A DNA stretch of 64,000 bases, from NCBI GenBank assembly GCA_020073085.1, contig JAIQFV010000004.1, positions 124,001 through 188,000 of the forward strand, read 5' to 3'. Both the position numbers and the translations under genes were made by a program. Origin of the DNA: Terriglobia bacterium. GTDB taxonomy: Bacteria; Acidobacteriota; Terriglobia; JAIQFV01. Shown piece by piece: positions 45,866-53,924 of the stretch (position 1 is the first letter of the stretch; every line of letters begins with the position of its first letter). The notes beneath the pieces were generated by a model. The model was given only the letters and a program-made list of their open reading frames with translations. It was not told where the DNA came from and searched no databases.

Positions 45866-46720
45866 TTGAAGAATCGCGAAGAAGAAATCGAGAAAAGGCG
45901 CCAGCGCGCCCGGGAGGAGTCATTTTCAGTGTCCCCGGTGCTTAGCGCGGTCGTCGAGAAGTTTCTGGTCAAGGGGGCCAGCGGACGCGCCTACCAAATC
46001 GTGATCGATCGCGACATGAATTTGAAATCGTGCGAATGCCACGATTTTATGAGCGCGGGACTGGGGACCTGTAAACACATCGAGGCGGTTTTGATGCAAC
46101 AAGGCGTTCGAGACGTCCCGTCAGGAGATCTCGACGATTCCAAGGCCCGGAACGGTCGGCCCTCAGAGCCACCTCCCGAAGAAGCATCGCGACACCTGGT
46201 CTGCTTTGACGTGGAGACCCAGAACTCATTTGATGACGTCGGAGGACGCGCCAACCTCGACAAGCTCCGTGTTTCGGTGGCGGTCCTCTACGATGAATCC
46301 TTGAACCAGTATTTTGTTTACAACGAAGCCGAGGCCTCACAACTCGTCGATCACCTCTTCACGGCGGACCTGGTGGTAGGTTATAACCTGCTGGGTTTTG
46401 ATTATGCGGTTCTTCAGCCGTATTCCAACCGGGAGCTCGGGAAGCTGCCCACGCTCGATTTGATGCGCGAGCTTGAAAAGAAACTGGGGTTTCGCGTGAA
46501 ACTCGATAGCGTGGTCAATGCGACGCTGGGCGCCCGCAAAAGCGGGCATGGGTTGCAGGCCATCGAGTGGTTTCGCGCGGGCGAAATTGAAAAGCTGACC
46601 CGCTATTGCCGGGACGATGTGAAACTTACCTACGACCTCTACCAGTTTGGCGCGACCCGGGGTTACGTCTCGATCGACACCCGAGGATCCCGCCAGCGCG
46701 TCCTGGTCGACTGGAAATGA
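45866..46720 (+). CDS. SWIM zinc-finger fused to DEDDy 3'-5' exonuclease domain
   Basis: 284 residues from the TTG at 45866, chosen for the GGGAG eight bases upstream; an earlier TTG at 45833 lacks one. Residues 50-75 form a SWIM finger (C56-x-C58, C69-x-H71), a DNA- or protein-binding module. Residues 110-265 form an RNase H-like exonuclease: LVCFDVETQ (D115, E117), GYNLLGFDYAVL (D179) and YCRDDVKLTYDL (Y247, D251), as in YprB-type nucleases. The role is unknown; it is divergent from uvrA, separated by about 110 bases, so a repair function is an attractive guess. Confidence 0.75.
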   Translation: MKNREEEIEKRRQRAREESFSVSPVLSAVVEKFLVKGASGRAYQIVIDRDMNLKSCECHDFMSAGLGTCKHIEAVLMQQGVRDVPSGDLDDSKARNGRPSEPPPEEASRHLVCFDVETQNSFDDVGGRANLDKLRVSVAVLYDESLNQYFVYNEAEASQLVDHLFTADLVVGYNLLGFDYAVLQPYSNRELGKLPTLDLMRELEKKLGFRVKLDSVVNATLGARKSGHGLQAIEWFRAGEIEKLTRYCRDDVKLTYDLYQFGATRGYVSIDTRGSRQRVLVDWK

Positions 46721-46795
46721 AGGACCATCCCTCACGTGGCTTTGCTGCAGTTGTTGAAGGTGTAGTTCTTTCATCGGAGGATCTCGAGGACGATC

Positions 46796-47386
46796 ATGAG
46801 CAGCCGTAGATTTAAACCGACCGAAGCGCATCGCCTGGAAGATCCGGAACGGCTCATCTGGCTTCCCCCCTCCGATGTCCTCGCGTTGCTTCCCCTGCGA
46901 CCCGGCATGAAAGTGGCCGATATTGGCGCCGGGACCGGTTACTTCGCCCTTCCTATCGCCCGGGAAATCGGTCCATCCGGAAGAGTGTGGGCCGTGGATG
47001 TCGAGCCCGAAATGCTCGCCAAACTCAAACGGAAGATTGAATCGGCGGCCACGATTCAGAATGTCGAATTATTTGAAGGGGAGGCGACGAATACGCCCCT
47101 CCCTCCGGGGGAGTTGGATTTGGTGTTTATGGCAAACCTGTGGCATGAACTCGACGATCCCGAGGGCGCGCTCCGGGAAGCAAATCGCCTCCTCCTCGCC
47201 GGAGCCCACCTGGCCATTCTGGATTGGCGGCCGGATGTGGACCGTCCGCCCGGACCTCCACTTGACCACAGAATCCCTTCTATTACCGTTAAAGGATTTC
47301 TGGAATCCCATGGATGGACGTTGGAGCGCGACTCCGAGGTCGGGCGTTACAGCTATTTTCTATTGGCTGTCCGCCCTCCGCAATGA
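46796..47386 (+). CDS. Class I SAM-dependent methyltransferase
   Basis: 196 residues. Motif I VADIGAGTGYFALPIA (residues 40-55), motif II WAVDVEPEML and motif IV LDLVFMANLWHELDDPEGAL are clear. The family is usually annotated as UbiE/methyltransferase-11 like; substrate unknown. GAGGACGATC precedes the ATG. The stop is 13 bases from the end of a convergent gene. Confidence 0.88.
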   Translation: MSSRRFKPTEAHRLEDPERLIWLPPSDVLALLPLRPGMKVADIGAGTGYFALPIAREIGPSGRVWAVDVEPEMLAKLKRKIESAATIQNVELFEGEATNTPLPPGELDLVFMANLWHELDDPEGALREANRLLLAGAHLAILDWRPDVDRPPGPPLDHRIPSITVKGFLESHGWTLERDSEVGRYSYFLLAVRPPQ

Positions 47387-47399
47387 TTTCAGCTCAAAC

Positions 47400-47807
47400 T
47401 TAGAATACCTTTCCAATAGCTCCAGCTATACCGCGAGCTCCTCGCGCCGTCCCTTTGGCCACGTCCTTGGCAGCCTTACCTGTTCCGATCCCCACGTGCT
47501 TTCCAAAGGATCCCACTCCCTTGCCAAAGCCGGCAGCCCCCTTCACCGGTTCTCCGTGGGCGGTGTCCTGACCCAGCTCTTTTCCTCCATGGCCGACCGC
47601 TTTTCCTCCTTGGCCATACTCCGTGGTGATCTGTTTTCCCGCATCTTGGAAATCCCCTCCCGCAGAAGCCGGTTTTGTTGAGTTCTTGGCTTGTTCTTTA
47701 GGGACAGCTGGTGCGGGTTTGTCATTTTGGCCACTTGGCGTTTGAGCAAAGAGGGACATAGCGCTACAAAACAAAATCGCGAAAAATAATGCAGAAATTC
47801 GTCGCAT
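47400..47807 (-). CDS. Small secreted Gly/Lys-rich protein, unknown function
   Basis: Not recognised. 135 residues with a Sec signal (MRRISALFFAILFCSAMSLFAQ), then a Pro/Lys-rich stretch and a low-complexity tail with repeated GKGVGSFGKHVGIGTGKAAKDVAKG-like units. AGGAGG lies six bases before the start. The glycine-rich amphipathic repeats could act in the envelope, but no function can be given. Confidence 0.75.
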   Translation of the reverse strand: MRRISALFFAILFCSAMSLFAQTPSGQNDKPAPAVPKEQAKNSTKPASAGGDFQDAGKQITTEYGQGGKAVGHGGKELGQDTAHGEPVKGAAGFGKGVGSFGKHVGIGTGKAAKDVAKGTARGARGIAGAIGKVF

Positions 47808-48018
47808 TGTGACCTCCTGAATCTTAAAGTGGACATTTGACGGTCATTTCACTTGGATGTGAATAAGGCGGCTAAGAGTTGGCTGATATGGACAAGAGCC
47901 TCCCTGCAACCGAGGGTAAATCCAAGAGGGAGAAGCATCTTTGGAACAATCTTGTTCCTTAGACCCTCAGTTCCGCCACTCAGAAGGGATCGATGTTCTA
48001 AATCCTTCAAATATTTTA

Positions 48019-48047
48019 TTGACAGCAGGAGGGTGTGATACTAGTAT
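48019..48047 (+). promoter_or_regulatory. Promoter reading into the tandem repeats
   Basis: Perfect TTGACA (48019-48024), 17-base spacer, TAGTAT (48042-48047). Transcription would start near 48054, about 50 bases before the first repeat. Confidence 0.6.
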
Positions 48048-48102
48048 TTCGGCTTCTTCACAACACGGATATCGCTCTCACTCTCAGAGCGGTGTTTGTA
48101 AA

Positions 48103-48398
48103 TCGGCGGAGCGGCAGGGTAGCTGCACGGCGATTTTTCAAAGCCACCTCCCCAACTTAAATCTTCAGGAATCCGTTTGGTTCGAAGGGCTGTTCTTTCA
48201 CTGTCGCATCAGGATTTTCTAATCGGCGGAGCGGCAGGGTAGCTGCACGACGATCCTCAAAGCCACCTCCCCAACTTGACCTTCAGGTGTCCGTTCGGTC
48301 CGAAGGGTTGCACGTTCAATTTCGGATCAGGATTTTCTAATCGGCGGAGCGGCAGGGTAGCTGCGCGACGATTCTCCAAAGCCTTCTCCCCATTTCAG
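48103..48398 (+). repeat. Tandem 118-120 base repeats, possible small-RNA array
   Basis: Units start at 48103, 48223 and 48341; the third is truncated. Each begins TCGGCGGAGCGGCAGGGTAGCTGC, which can fold into GCAG/CTGC inside an (A)ATCG/CGAT(T) stem whose extra flanking pairs vary between copies. Copies 1 and 2 continue with CAAAGCCACCTCCCCAACTT and a CTTC...GAAG hairpin; copy 3 keeps CTCCCC. No open frame runs through all copies. The conserved stem-loop and C-rich motif suggest transcribed structured RNAs, not protein repeats. Confidence 0.7.
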
Positions 48399-48665
48399 TT
48401 TTTTGAAATATGAGCAGTCGGGGTGTTCGATGCCGGGCGGCATTGAACCTTAGACGCCGGGACCGTTGATGCTCCCGTGATTTACAGACGGCGGGGGCGG
48501 TCCATGGACCGTCGGCGCATCCCCACACCACGGCCGAGAAGGATCTCTTTGCCAAAAGGAGAGCCTTGGTCTTTCTTGTGAACGAGCGCGGAGAATCTTC
48601 TGTCTCCAGTCGTGGCACCCCGCTGACAAAGGTTTTGTTGTTTATCCCAAGGTAAGGAGGAGTCA

Positions 48666-50042
48666 ATGATGATCTCAGCAAATGCTCAACACCGTTCCCT
48701 CACGAAGCCCTTTTCCCCGATGAGAATCGCCTGGTTTGTCCTCATTGCTTTGCTCTTGGGTGAGGCGCTGGTGATCCAGGCGCAATTTGTATTTTTCGCA
48801 CAGGATCACGGCGTGCGCAGCGGTCCTTCAGGTGCGGGTGGACCCCTGCCTGGCTTGACTCCCGGTGAACTAGCGAATTTCAACGATGGTCAGATCGCGT
48901 TCCTGGAGCAGGATTCAGTTTCAAATGGTCTCGGGCCGCGATTTAATCTGGACAGTTGTGCCGGGTGCCATGCCCAGCCGGCTGCCGGGGGAACCAGTCC
49001 CTTCAGCAATCCCCAGGTTGCTGTGGCCACAACTCTGGGTGCCGACAATGTTGTACCCTTTTTTATCAGGATCAACGGGCCTGTGCGAGAAGCGCGATTC
49101 CCCCTCAATCCGGATGGCTCACCCGATGGGGGAGTCCACGATCTCTACACCATCACCGGCCGCTCGGATGCGCCGGGCTGCAGTCTCCGACAGCCCGATT
49201 TCAACGGCGCGGCCTCGCAACACAACTTGATTTTCCGAATCCCTACCCCGGTCTTTGGCGCCGGTCTGATTGAGGCCATCCCGGATTCCACGATCCTCGC
49301 CAATCAAAACGCCAACTCGAATGCCAAGCGAAACTTCGGCATTGCCGGCCATCCCAACCGCAATGGTAATGACGGCACCGTGACTCGTTTTGGATGGAAG
49401 GCACAAAACAAATCCCTCAAGATTTTTGCCTCGGAGGCCTACAACGTTGAACAGGGCGTCACCAATGAGGGATTTCCGAACGAGCGAGAGGAGAACCCGT
49501 CTTGCTTCTTCAACGGGACTCCCGAGGATCATACGCATGCGGATGCGACAACGCCGCAGGCCATGCTGAGCGATATCGAGCGGTTCGTCAACTTCATGCG
49601 ATTTGCAGATCAACCCGCTCCAGCCCCAGCCACAACATCCATTGCGAACGGACGCAGCCTTTTCAGCCAGGTTGGTTGCGCGCTCTGCCATACCCCCACC
49701 CTGAAGACAGGCAAATCCTCAAGCCCGGCGCTCAGTTTCAAGCAGGCGAATCTCTTTTCAGATCTGCTGGTGCATAACATGGGCCCGGGACTGGCGGACC
49801 GGGTCTCCCAGGGAAACGCGGGGGGGGATGAATTCCGCACCGCTCCGCTGTGGGGGCTCGGACAACGGATCTTCTTCCTGCATGACGGACGGACCAACGA
49901 TTTGATGGATGCGATTGAGGAGCATGCGAGTTCCGGCAACTCCCAGTTCGCTCCCTCCGAGGCGAACCGGGTCATCCAGCTCTTCAACTCGCTGTCTGCC
50001 TCGCAAAGACAGGATATTCTGAATTTTTTGCGTTCCCTGTAA
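48666..50042 (+). CDS. Di-heme c-type cytochrome, DUF1111/di-haem oxidoreductase type
   Basis: 458 residues. A hydrophobic signal/anchor (IAWFVLIALLLGEALVIQAQ, residues 21-40) precedes the periplasmic part. Two haem-binding motifs are present, CAGCH (98-102) and CALCH (338-342), plus the family segment FRTAPLWGLGQRIFFLHDGRTNDLMDAI near the C-terminus, as in the MauG-related DUF1111 group. AAGGAGGAGTCA precedes the start. Redox partner unknown. A strong terminator follows. Confidence 0.88.
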   Translation: MMISANAQHRSLTKPFSPMRIAWFVLIALLLGEALVIQAQFVFFAQDHGVRSGPSGAGGPLPGLTPGELANFNDGQIAFLEQDSVSNGLGPRFNLDSCAGCHAQPAAGGTSPFSNPQVAVATTLGADNVVPFFIRINGPVREARFPLNPDGSPDGGVHDLYTITGRSDAPGCSLRQPDFNGAASQHNLIFRIPTPVFGAGLIEAIPDSTILANQNANSNAKRNFGIAGHPNRNGNDGTVTRFGWKAQNKSLKIFASEAYNVEQGVTNEGFPNEREENPSCFFNGTPEDHTHADATTPQAMLSDIERFVNFMRFADQPAPAPATTSIANGRSLFSQVGCALCHTPTLKTGKSSSPALSFKQANLFSDLLVHNMGPGLADRVSQGNAGGDEFRTAPLWGLGQRIFFLHDGRTNDLMDAIEEHASSGNSQFAPSEANRVIQLFNSLSASQRQDILNFLRSL

Positions 50043-50091
50043 CGCGAAGGGTCCTGCCGACCACCGGTGTGGAACCCCTGAGGCCATTGCC

Positions 50092-50126
50092 AATCGCGGA
50101 TGATTGCAATCATCCGCGATTTTTTT
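50092..50126 (+). terminator. Rho-independent terminator of the di-heme cytochrome gene
   Basis: Perfect inverted repeat AATCGCGGATGATT / AATCATCCGCGATT followed by a run of seven T (50120-50126), 50 bases after the stop. Confidence 0.95.
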
Positions 50127-50182
50127 GGCTAGGGCGGATCCCCCCCGGTTCGAGACCTCTGTGCGGAGACGCCAGACCGGGT

Positions 50183-50212
50183 TTGACAAGGGAGGCACCC
50201 GTCCGGTAGGAT
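50183..50212 (+). promoter_or_regulatory. Candidate upstream promoter for moaA
   Basis: TTGACA (50183-50188), 18-base spacer, TAGGAT (50207-50212). It would give a moaA leader of about 210 bases. Confidence 0.4.
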
Positions 50213-50373
50213 GACGGTTTGGAATGCATCGATGAGGGATCAGAATTTCTCCGAGTGTTGAACCCTAAATCCGGAAGGACATGAGTTCAACGCCGATTCC
50301 GTAAATGGATCAGGGTCTTCCGAGAAATTGGAATGCCTCCCGTGTTTGGAAAGGAGAAACGAGAAGATCGGAG

Positions 50374-50419
50374 CGCCGACTTCCGTTTTTTTGACACGGG
50401 GGTCGGCGATTTTATTTTG
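50374..50419 (+). promoter_or_regulatory. Hairpin and second promoter just upstream of moaA
   Basis: CGCCGAC/GTCGGCG (50374-50380 and 50402-50408) followed by ATTTTATTTTG resembles an attenuator. The same stretch also has TTGACA (50391-50396) with TATTTT 16 bases on, which would start transcription about five bases before the moaA ATG. No Shine-Dalgarno site precedes moaA. Confidence 0.4.
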
Positions 50420-50429
50420 AGCGGCCATT

Positions 50430-51413
50430 ATGCTGCGTGACAGCTTTGGGCGACAGATCACTGATTTGCGGTTGTCCGTGACGGACCGGTGCAACTTCAA
50501 GTGTGTTTATTGCAAGCCGCAGCTGGAAGGCCGGTGGGTGCAGCGGAGCGAGCTTCTGACCTTTGAAGAGCTCGAACGCGTGGCACGAATCCTCGTGTCC
50601 CTGGGGATTGAGAAGATCCGCATCACCGGTGGCGAGCCGCTGGTGCGGCAGAACATCGAGCATCTCATCGCGAGAATCGCGCGGATTGAGGGCGTCCAGG
50701 ATTTGTGCATGACCACCAATGGGTATGTCCTCGCAGAAAAGGGCGAGATCCTCCAGCGTGCCGGCCTGCGGCGCGTGACCGTCAGTCTCGACACTTTGAA
50801 TGCCGAAAAATTCACGGCCATTACGGGAAAAGATTACTTCGCCAGAGTGCTGGAAGGGATTGACGCCGCCGTGGCCCTGGGCTTCCAGCCGGTCAAGGTC
50901 AACGCGGTGATCATGCGGGACGTCAATGACGATGAATTGGTCGCGTTCGCTCGTTTCGCCCGGGAAAAGAACGTGGTGTTCCGGTTCATCGAGTTCATGC
51001 CGCTCGATGCCGATCATCAGTGGTCCAAGAATCGTGTCGTGACCCTCGATGAGATGGTGGAGAGGATCTCTTCCTACGAGAAGCTGGTTCCTCTGCCGGC
51101 TCACTCCATCAGTGAGACCGCCCGGCGTTTCCAGTTTGAGGATGGGGTGGGAGAGATCGGCATTATCGCCCCGGTTTCACGCCCGTTTTGCGGACATTGC
51201 AGCCGCATTCGCATGACCGCCGACGGCAAAATTCGCACCTGCCTGTTTTCCATCCTCGAACACGACGTGCGGGCGCTCCTGCGCGGTGGGGCCAGCGACG
51301 ACGCGATCAAAGGGTTCATCGAGCGGGTGGTCGATCAAAAGGAAGAACGACACCATATCAACGACCCCGACTTTGTTCAGCCGGAGCGGGACATGTCGTT
51401 GATCGGGGGATGA
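50430..51413 (+). CDS. moaA: GTP 3',8-cyclase MoaA
   Basis: Radical SAM enzyme that starts molybdopterin synthesis from GTP; 327 residues. The SAM cluster motif CNFKCVYC is at residues 21-28, ITGGEPLVR follows, the second 4Fe-4S site is CGHCSRIRMTADGKIRTC near 255-272, and the protein ends in the family's Gly-Gly (SLIGG). It supplies the cofactor for enzymes such as the formate dehydrogenase encoded 33 kb away. Other moa genes are not in the window. Confidence 0.97.
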   Translation: MLRDSFGRQITDLRLSVTDRCNFKCVYCKPQLEGRWVQRSELLTFEELERVARILVSLGIEKIRITGGEPLVRQNIEHLIARIARIEGVQDLCMTTNGYVLAEKGEILQRAGLRRVTVSLDTLNAEKFTAITGKDYFARVLEGIDAAVALGFQPVKVNAVIMRDVNDDELVAFARFAREKNVVFRFIEFMPLDADHQWSKNRVVTLDEMVERISSYEKLVPLPAHSISETARRFQFEDGVGEIGIIAPVSRPFCGHCSRIRMTADGKIRTCLFSILEHDVRALLRGGASDDAIKGFIERVVDQKEERHHINDPDFVQPERDMSLIGG

Positions 51414-51742
51414 AGGCGGCGGGGGAGACCTTTGACAGGTCGCTCGAGAAGCCTTTTCATTCCGATGAAGGGCCGGGCTTGAGCCCGGTTGAAGGGGTAA
51501 GGATTTTCTTTCTTCTTTCCCGGGCTGCCCATCGACCGGACTAGAGTCCGGTCCTTCCGGATCTAAAATCCAAAGACAGGAACCCCGTTCAGTAAATCGT
51601 CCCTTGGCCCCACCGGGGCGTGGATTGAGAGACCCTTAAAAGAAAAGCGGTGGGAAGAAGGGTGTTTGGCTCCGTCTGGAGAACTCGGGCGCGATCGCGC
51701 CGCTGCCCATTCGATCTGCGAGTTACTGAAAGGATTCAATTC
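51414..51742. other. Intergenic region with two palindromes
   Basis: About 330 bases between moaA and the thioredoxin-domain gene. It holds palindromes CCGGGCT/AGCCCGG (51473-51488) and GACCGGACT/AGTCCGGTC (51534-51553). No gene seen. Confidence 0.6.
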
Positions 51743-53854
51743 ATGACGCAAGCCCAGTCCGGCAACCAGCTTTCAAACGCCCGCAGTGCCTATCTTCGAA
51801 CGGCGGCCCATCAACCCATCCATTGGCAGGAGTGGAATGACGCCGCCTTCGAGCGCGCCCAGAGCGCCAATAAGCCCATTTTGCTCGACATCGGCGCCGT
51901 GTGGTGTCACTGGTGTCATGTGATGGATGGCGAGAGTTATGAGAATGAAGAGATTGCCGCCTTGATCAATGAGAATTTCATCGCCGTAAAGGTGGACCGG
52001 GATGAGCGGCCCGACATCGACAGCCGCATGCAAGCCGCTGTCCAGGCCATCAGCGGGCAGGGGGGATGGCCCCTGACCGCCTTTTTGACGCCAGATGGCA
52101 AACCGTTTTTTGGAGGGACTTACTTTCCGCCGGATGACCGGTACGGCCGCCCGGGGTTCAAGAATATCCTCCAGACCCTTTCTGAGTACTTTCGCCGGAG
52201 TCCGGCCGAGATTATTGAGCAGTCCAACAAGGTGATTGAGGCCATCGCCTCGGTCGATAATTTTGTTCCCAAGGAGTCACAATTATCGCCGCACCACCTG
52301 GACATCATTCTGAACTCCATCGTCCATTCGTTTGATGTGCGCCATGGCGGGTTCGGCACCTCGCCAAAGTTTCCTCATTGCGGTGCTGTGGAGTTGCTGC
52401 TGAACCATCACCATCTGACGGGTGAAACCTGGGCCCTGACCATCGCCGATACCACCCTGACCAAAATGGCGCAGGGCGGGGTCTACGATCAGGTGGGCGG
52501 CGGCTTCCATCGCTATTCCACCGACGAGCATTGGACGGTTCCTCATTTTGAGAAGATGTCTTATGACAACTCGGAACTGCTTAAGAACTACCTCCACGGT
52601 TACCAGGCGACGCAAAACCCGCTTTATCGCGAGGTCGCGGAAGGCATTCTCCACTGGGTGGATACTACCCTGTCGGACCAGGAAAGGGGTGGATACTACG
52701 CCAGCCAGGATGCCGACATCGATCTGCATGATGACGGCGATTTTTTCACCTGGACCCTGGAAGAATTGAAGGGGGCTCTCTCCGAAGAGGAAGCCCGGGT
52801 CATTCAGTTCTATTATGGCGTTGAGGAGAAGGGCGACATGCACCACAACGCCCGGAAGAACGTGCTGGAAATTGTGATGGATTCTCGCGACATCGCGTCT
52901 CGCCTGAACCTTTCAATGGACCGCGTTTTGGAGTTGATCGCCTCCGGGAAAAGGCGGCTTCTTGAGGAACGGAAGAAACGAAGGTCCCCCTTTGTGGATA
53001 CCACCCTGTACACCAACTGGAACGCCATGATGATCTCTGCTTACCTTGAGGCGTGGAAGGTGCTGGGTCTTCCGCATTGCCGAGCCTTTGCCCTGAAATC
53101 ATTGGACCGCCTGGTGGCCCTGGCCTATCAGGCCGACGTGGGCATGTATCACTCCATCGTGGACGGAGAGGCCCGTGTCCCTGGTCTGATTGAGGATCAG
53201 GTTCACATGGCCGGCGCGCTGTTGGATGCCTTCGAGGTGACCCTCAAGAAGCATTACTTCGATTTGGCGGAACACTTGATTCAGCATGCCCTCGGGACAT
53301 TCTGGGATCCTGAACACGGGGGATTCTTTGACACGCCGCGGGACAGTTCCGCGGTTGGGGCTCTGGCCTCCAAACGCAAGCCCTTCCAGGATTCTCCGAC
53401 GCCGGCCGCGAATCCGGTTGCGGCCATCGCGCTCCAGCGACTGTTTCACTTGACCGAAAACGCGGACTACCGTGATAAGGCGGAAACGATTCTGAAGAAC
53501 TTCAGCGAGCCCGCTTCGAAGTACGGTCTTTACGCTGCAACTTACGCTATCGCTCTTGCATTGCATTACCAGCAACCCATGCAGGTGCTTGTTTTTGGGG
53601 AAAGGGATGACACCGGAACGGACGCGCTCGTGAAGGAAACGAGCAAATTCTTCCGGATCGGGAAGATCGTCCTTCAACTCACCAGCCAACAAGTGAACGC
53701 CGACACGCTTCCTCCCGCACTCCTCACGCTCGCCCGAAATATGCCACTCGACCACTTCCCCCGAGCCTTTGTGTGTTCTGACTTCACCTGTTCCCCGCCG
53801 ATGGACTCCCCTGCCGCGTTGGCGCGGCTCCTCTCGGGCCAGGCAGCAAAGTGA
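51743..53854 (+). CDS. Thioredoxin-domain protein, DUF255/YyaL (spermatogenesis-associated 20) family
   Basis: 703 residues. The N-terminal thioredoxin-like DUF255 domain has the redox motif WCHWCHVM (about residues 52-59) and GQGGWPLTAFLTPDGKPFFGGTYFP; the remaining 500 residues form an alpha/alpha-barrel like N-acylglucosamine epimerases (GGVYDQVGGGFHRYSTDEHW, YASQDADI). AAAGGA lies nine bases before the chosen ATG. Function is poorly known across bacteria and animals. Confidence 0.93.
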   Translation: MTQAQSGNQLSNARSAYLRTAAHQPIHWQEWNDAAFERAQSANKPILLDIGAVWCHWCHVMDGESYENEEIAALINENFIAVKVDRDERPDIDSRMQAAVQAISGQGGWPLTAFLTPDGKPFFGGTYFPPDDRYGRPGFKNILQTLSEYFRRSPAEIIEQSNKVIEAIASVDNFVPKESQLSPHHLDIILNSIVHSFDVRHGGFGTSPKFPHCGAVELLLNHHHLTGETWALTIADTTLTKMAQGGVYDQVGGGFHRYSTDEHWTVPHFEKMSYDNSELLKNYLHGYQATQNPLYREVAEGILHWVDTTLSDQERGGYYASQDADIDLHDDGDFFTWTLEELKGALSEEEARVIQFYYGVEEKGDMHHNARKNVLEIVMDSRDIASRLNLSMDRVLELIASGKRRLLEERKKRRSPFVDTTLYTNWNAMMISAYLEAWKVLGLPHCRAFALKSLDRLVALAYQADVGMYHSIVDGEARVPGLIEDQVHMAGALLDAFEVTLKKHYFDLAEHLIQHALGTFWDPEHGGFFDTPRDSSAVGALASKRKPFQDSPTPAANPVAAIALQRLFHLTENADYRDKAETILKNFSEPASKYGLYAATYAIALALHYQQPMQVLVFGERDDTGTDALVKETSKFFRIGKIVLQLTSQQVNADTLPPALLTLARNMPLDHFPRAFVCSDFTCSPPMDSPAALARLLSGQAAK

Positions 53855-53924
53855 TAGAATGGTCATCCTGGACTGGTCGTAGAGAGTTCCCGGCGGACCT
53901 TCTCTAGAGGCCGCTCTCGATTGT

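Larger units (their letters stand above)
47808..48665. other. Long non-coding region with promoter and tandem repeats
   Basis: About 850 bases without a convincing gene. It contains a good promoter (48019-48047), tandem repeats (48103-48398) and a perfect palindrome GGTCCATGGACC near 48505. Frames in this region contain no recognisable protein. Confidence 0.6.

Noticed and set aside
48103-48398. Tandem repeats as a CRISPR array
   Set aside because: Units are about 120 bases with variable tails, not short repeats with unique spacers, and no cas genes are present.
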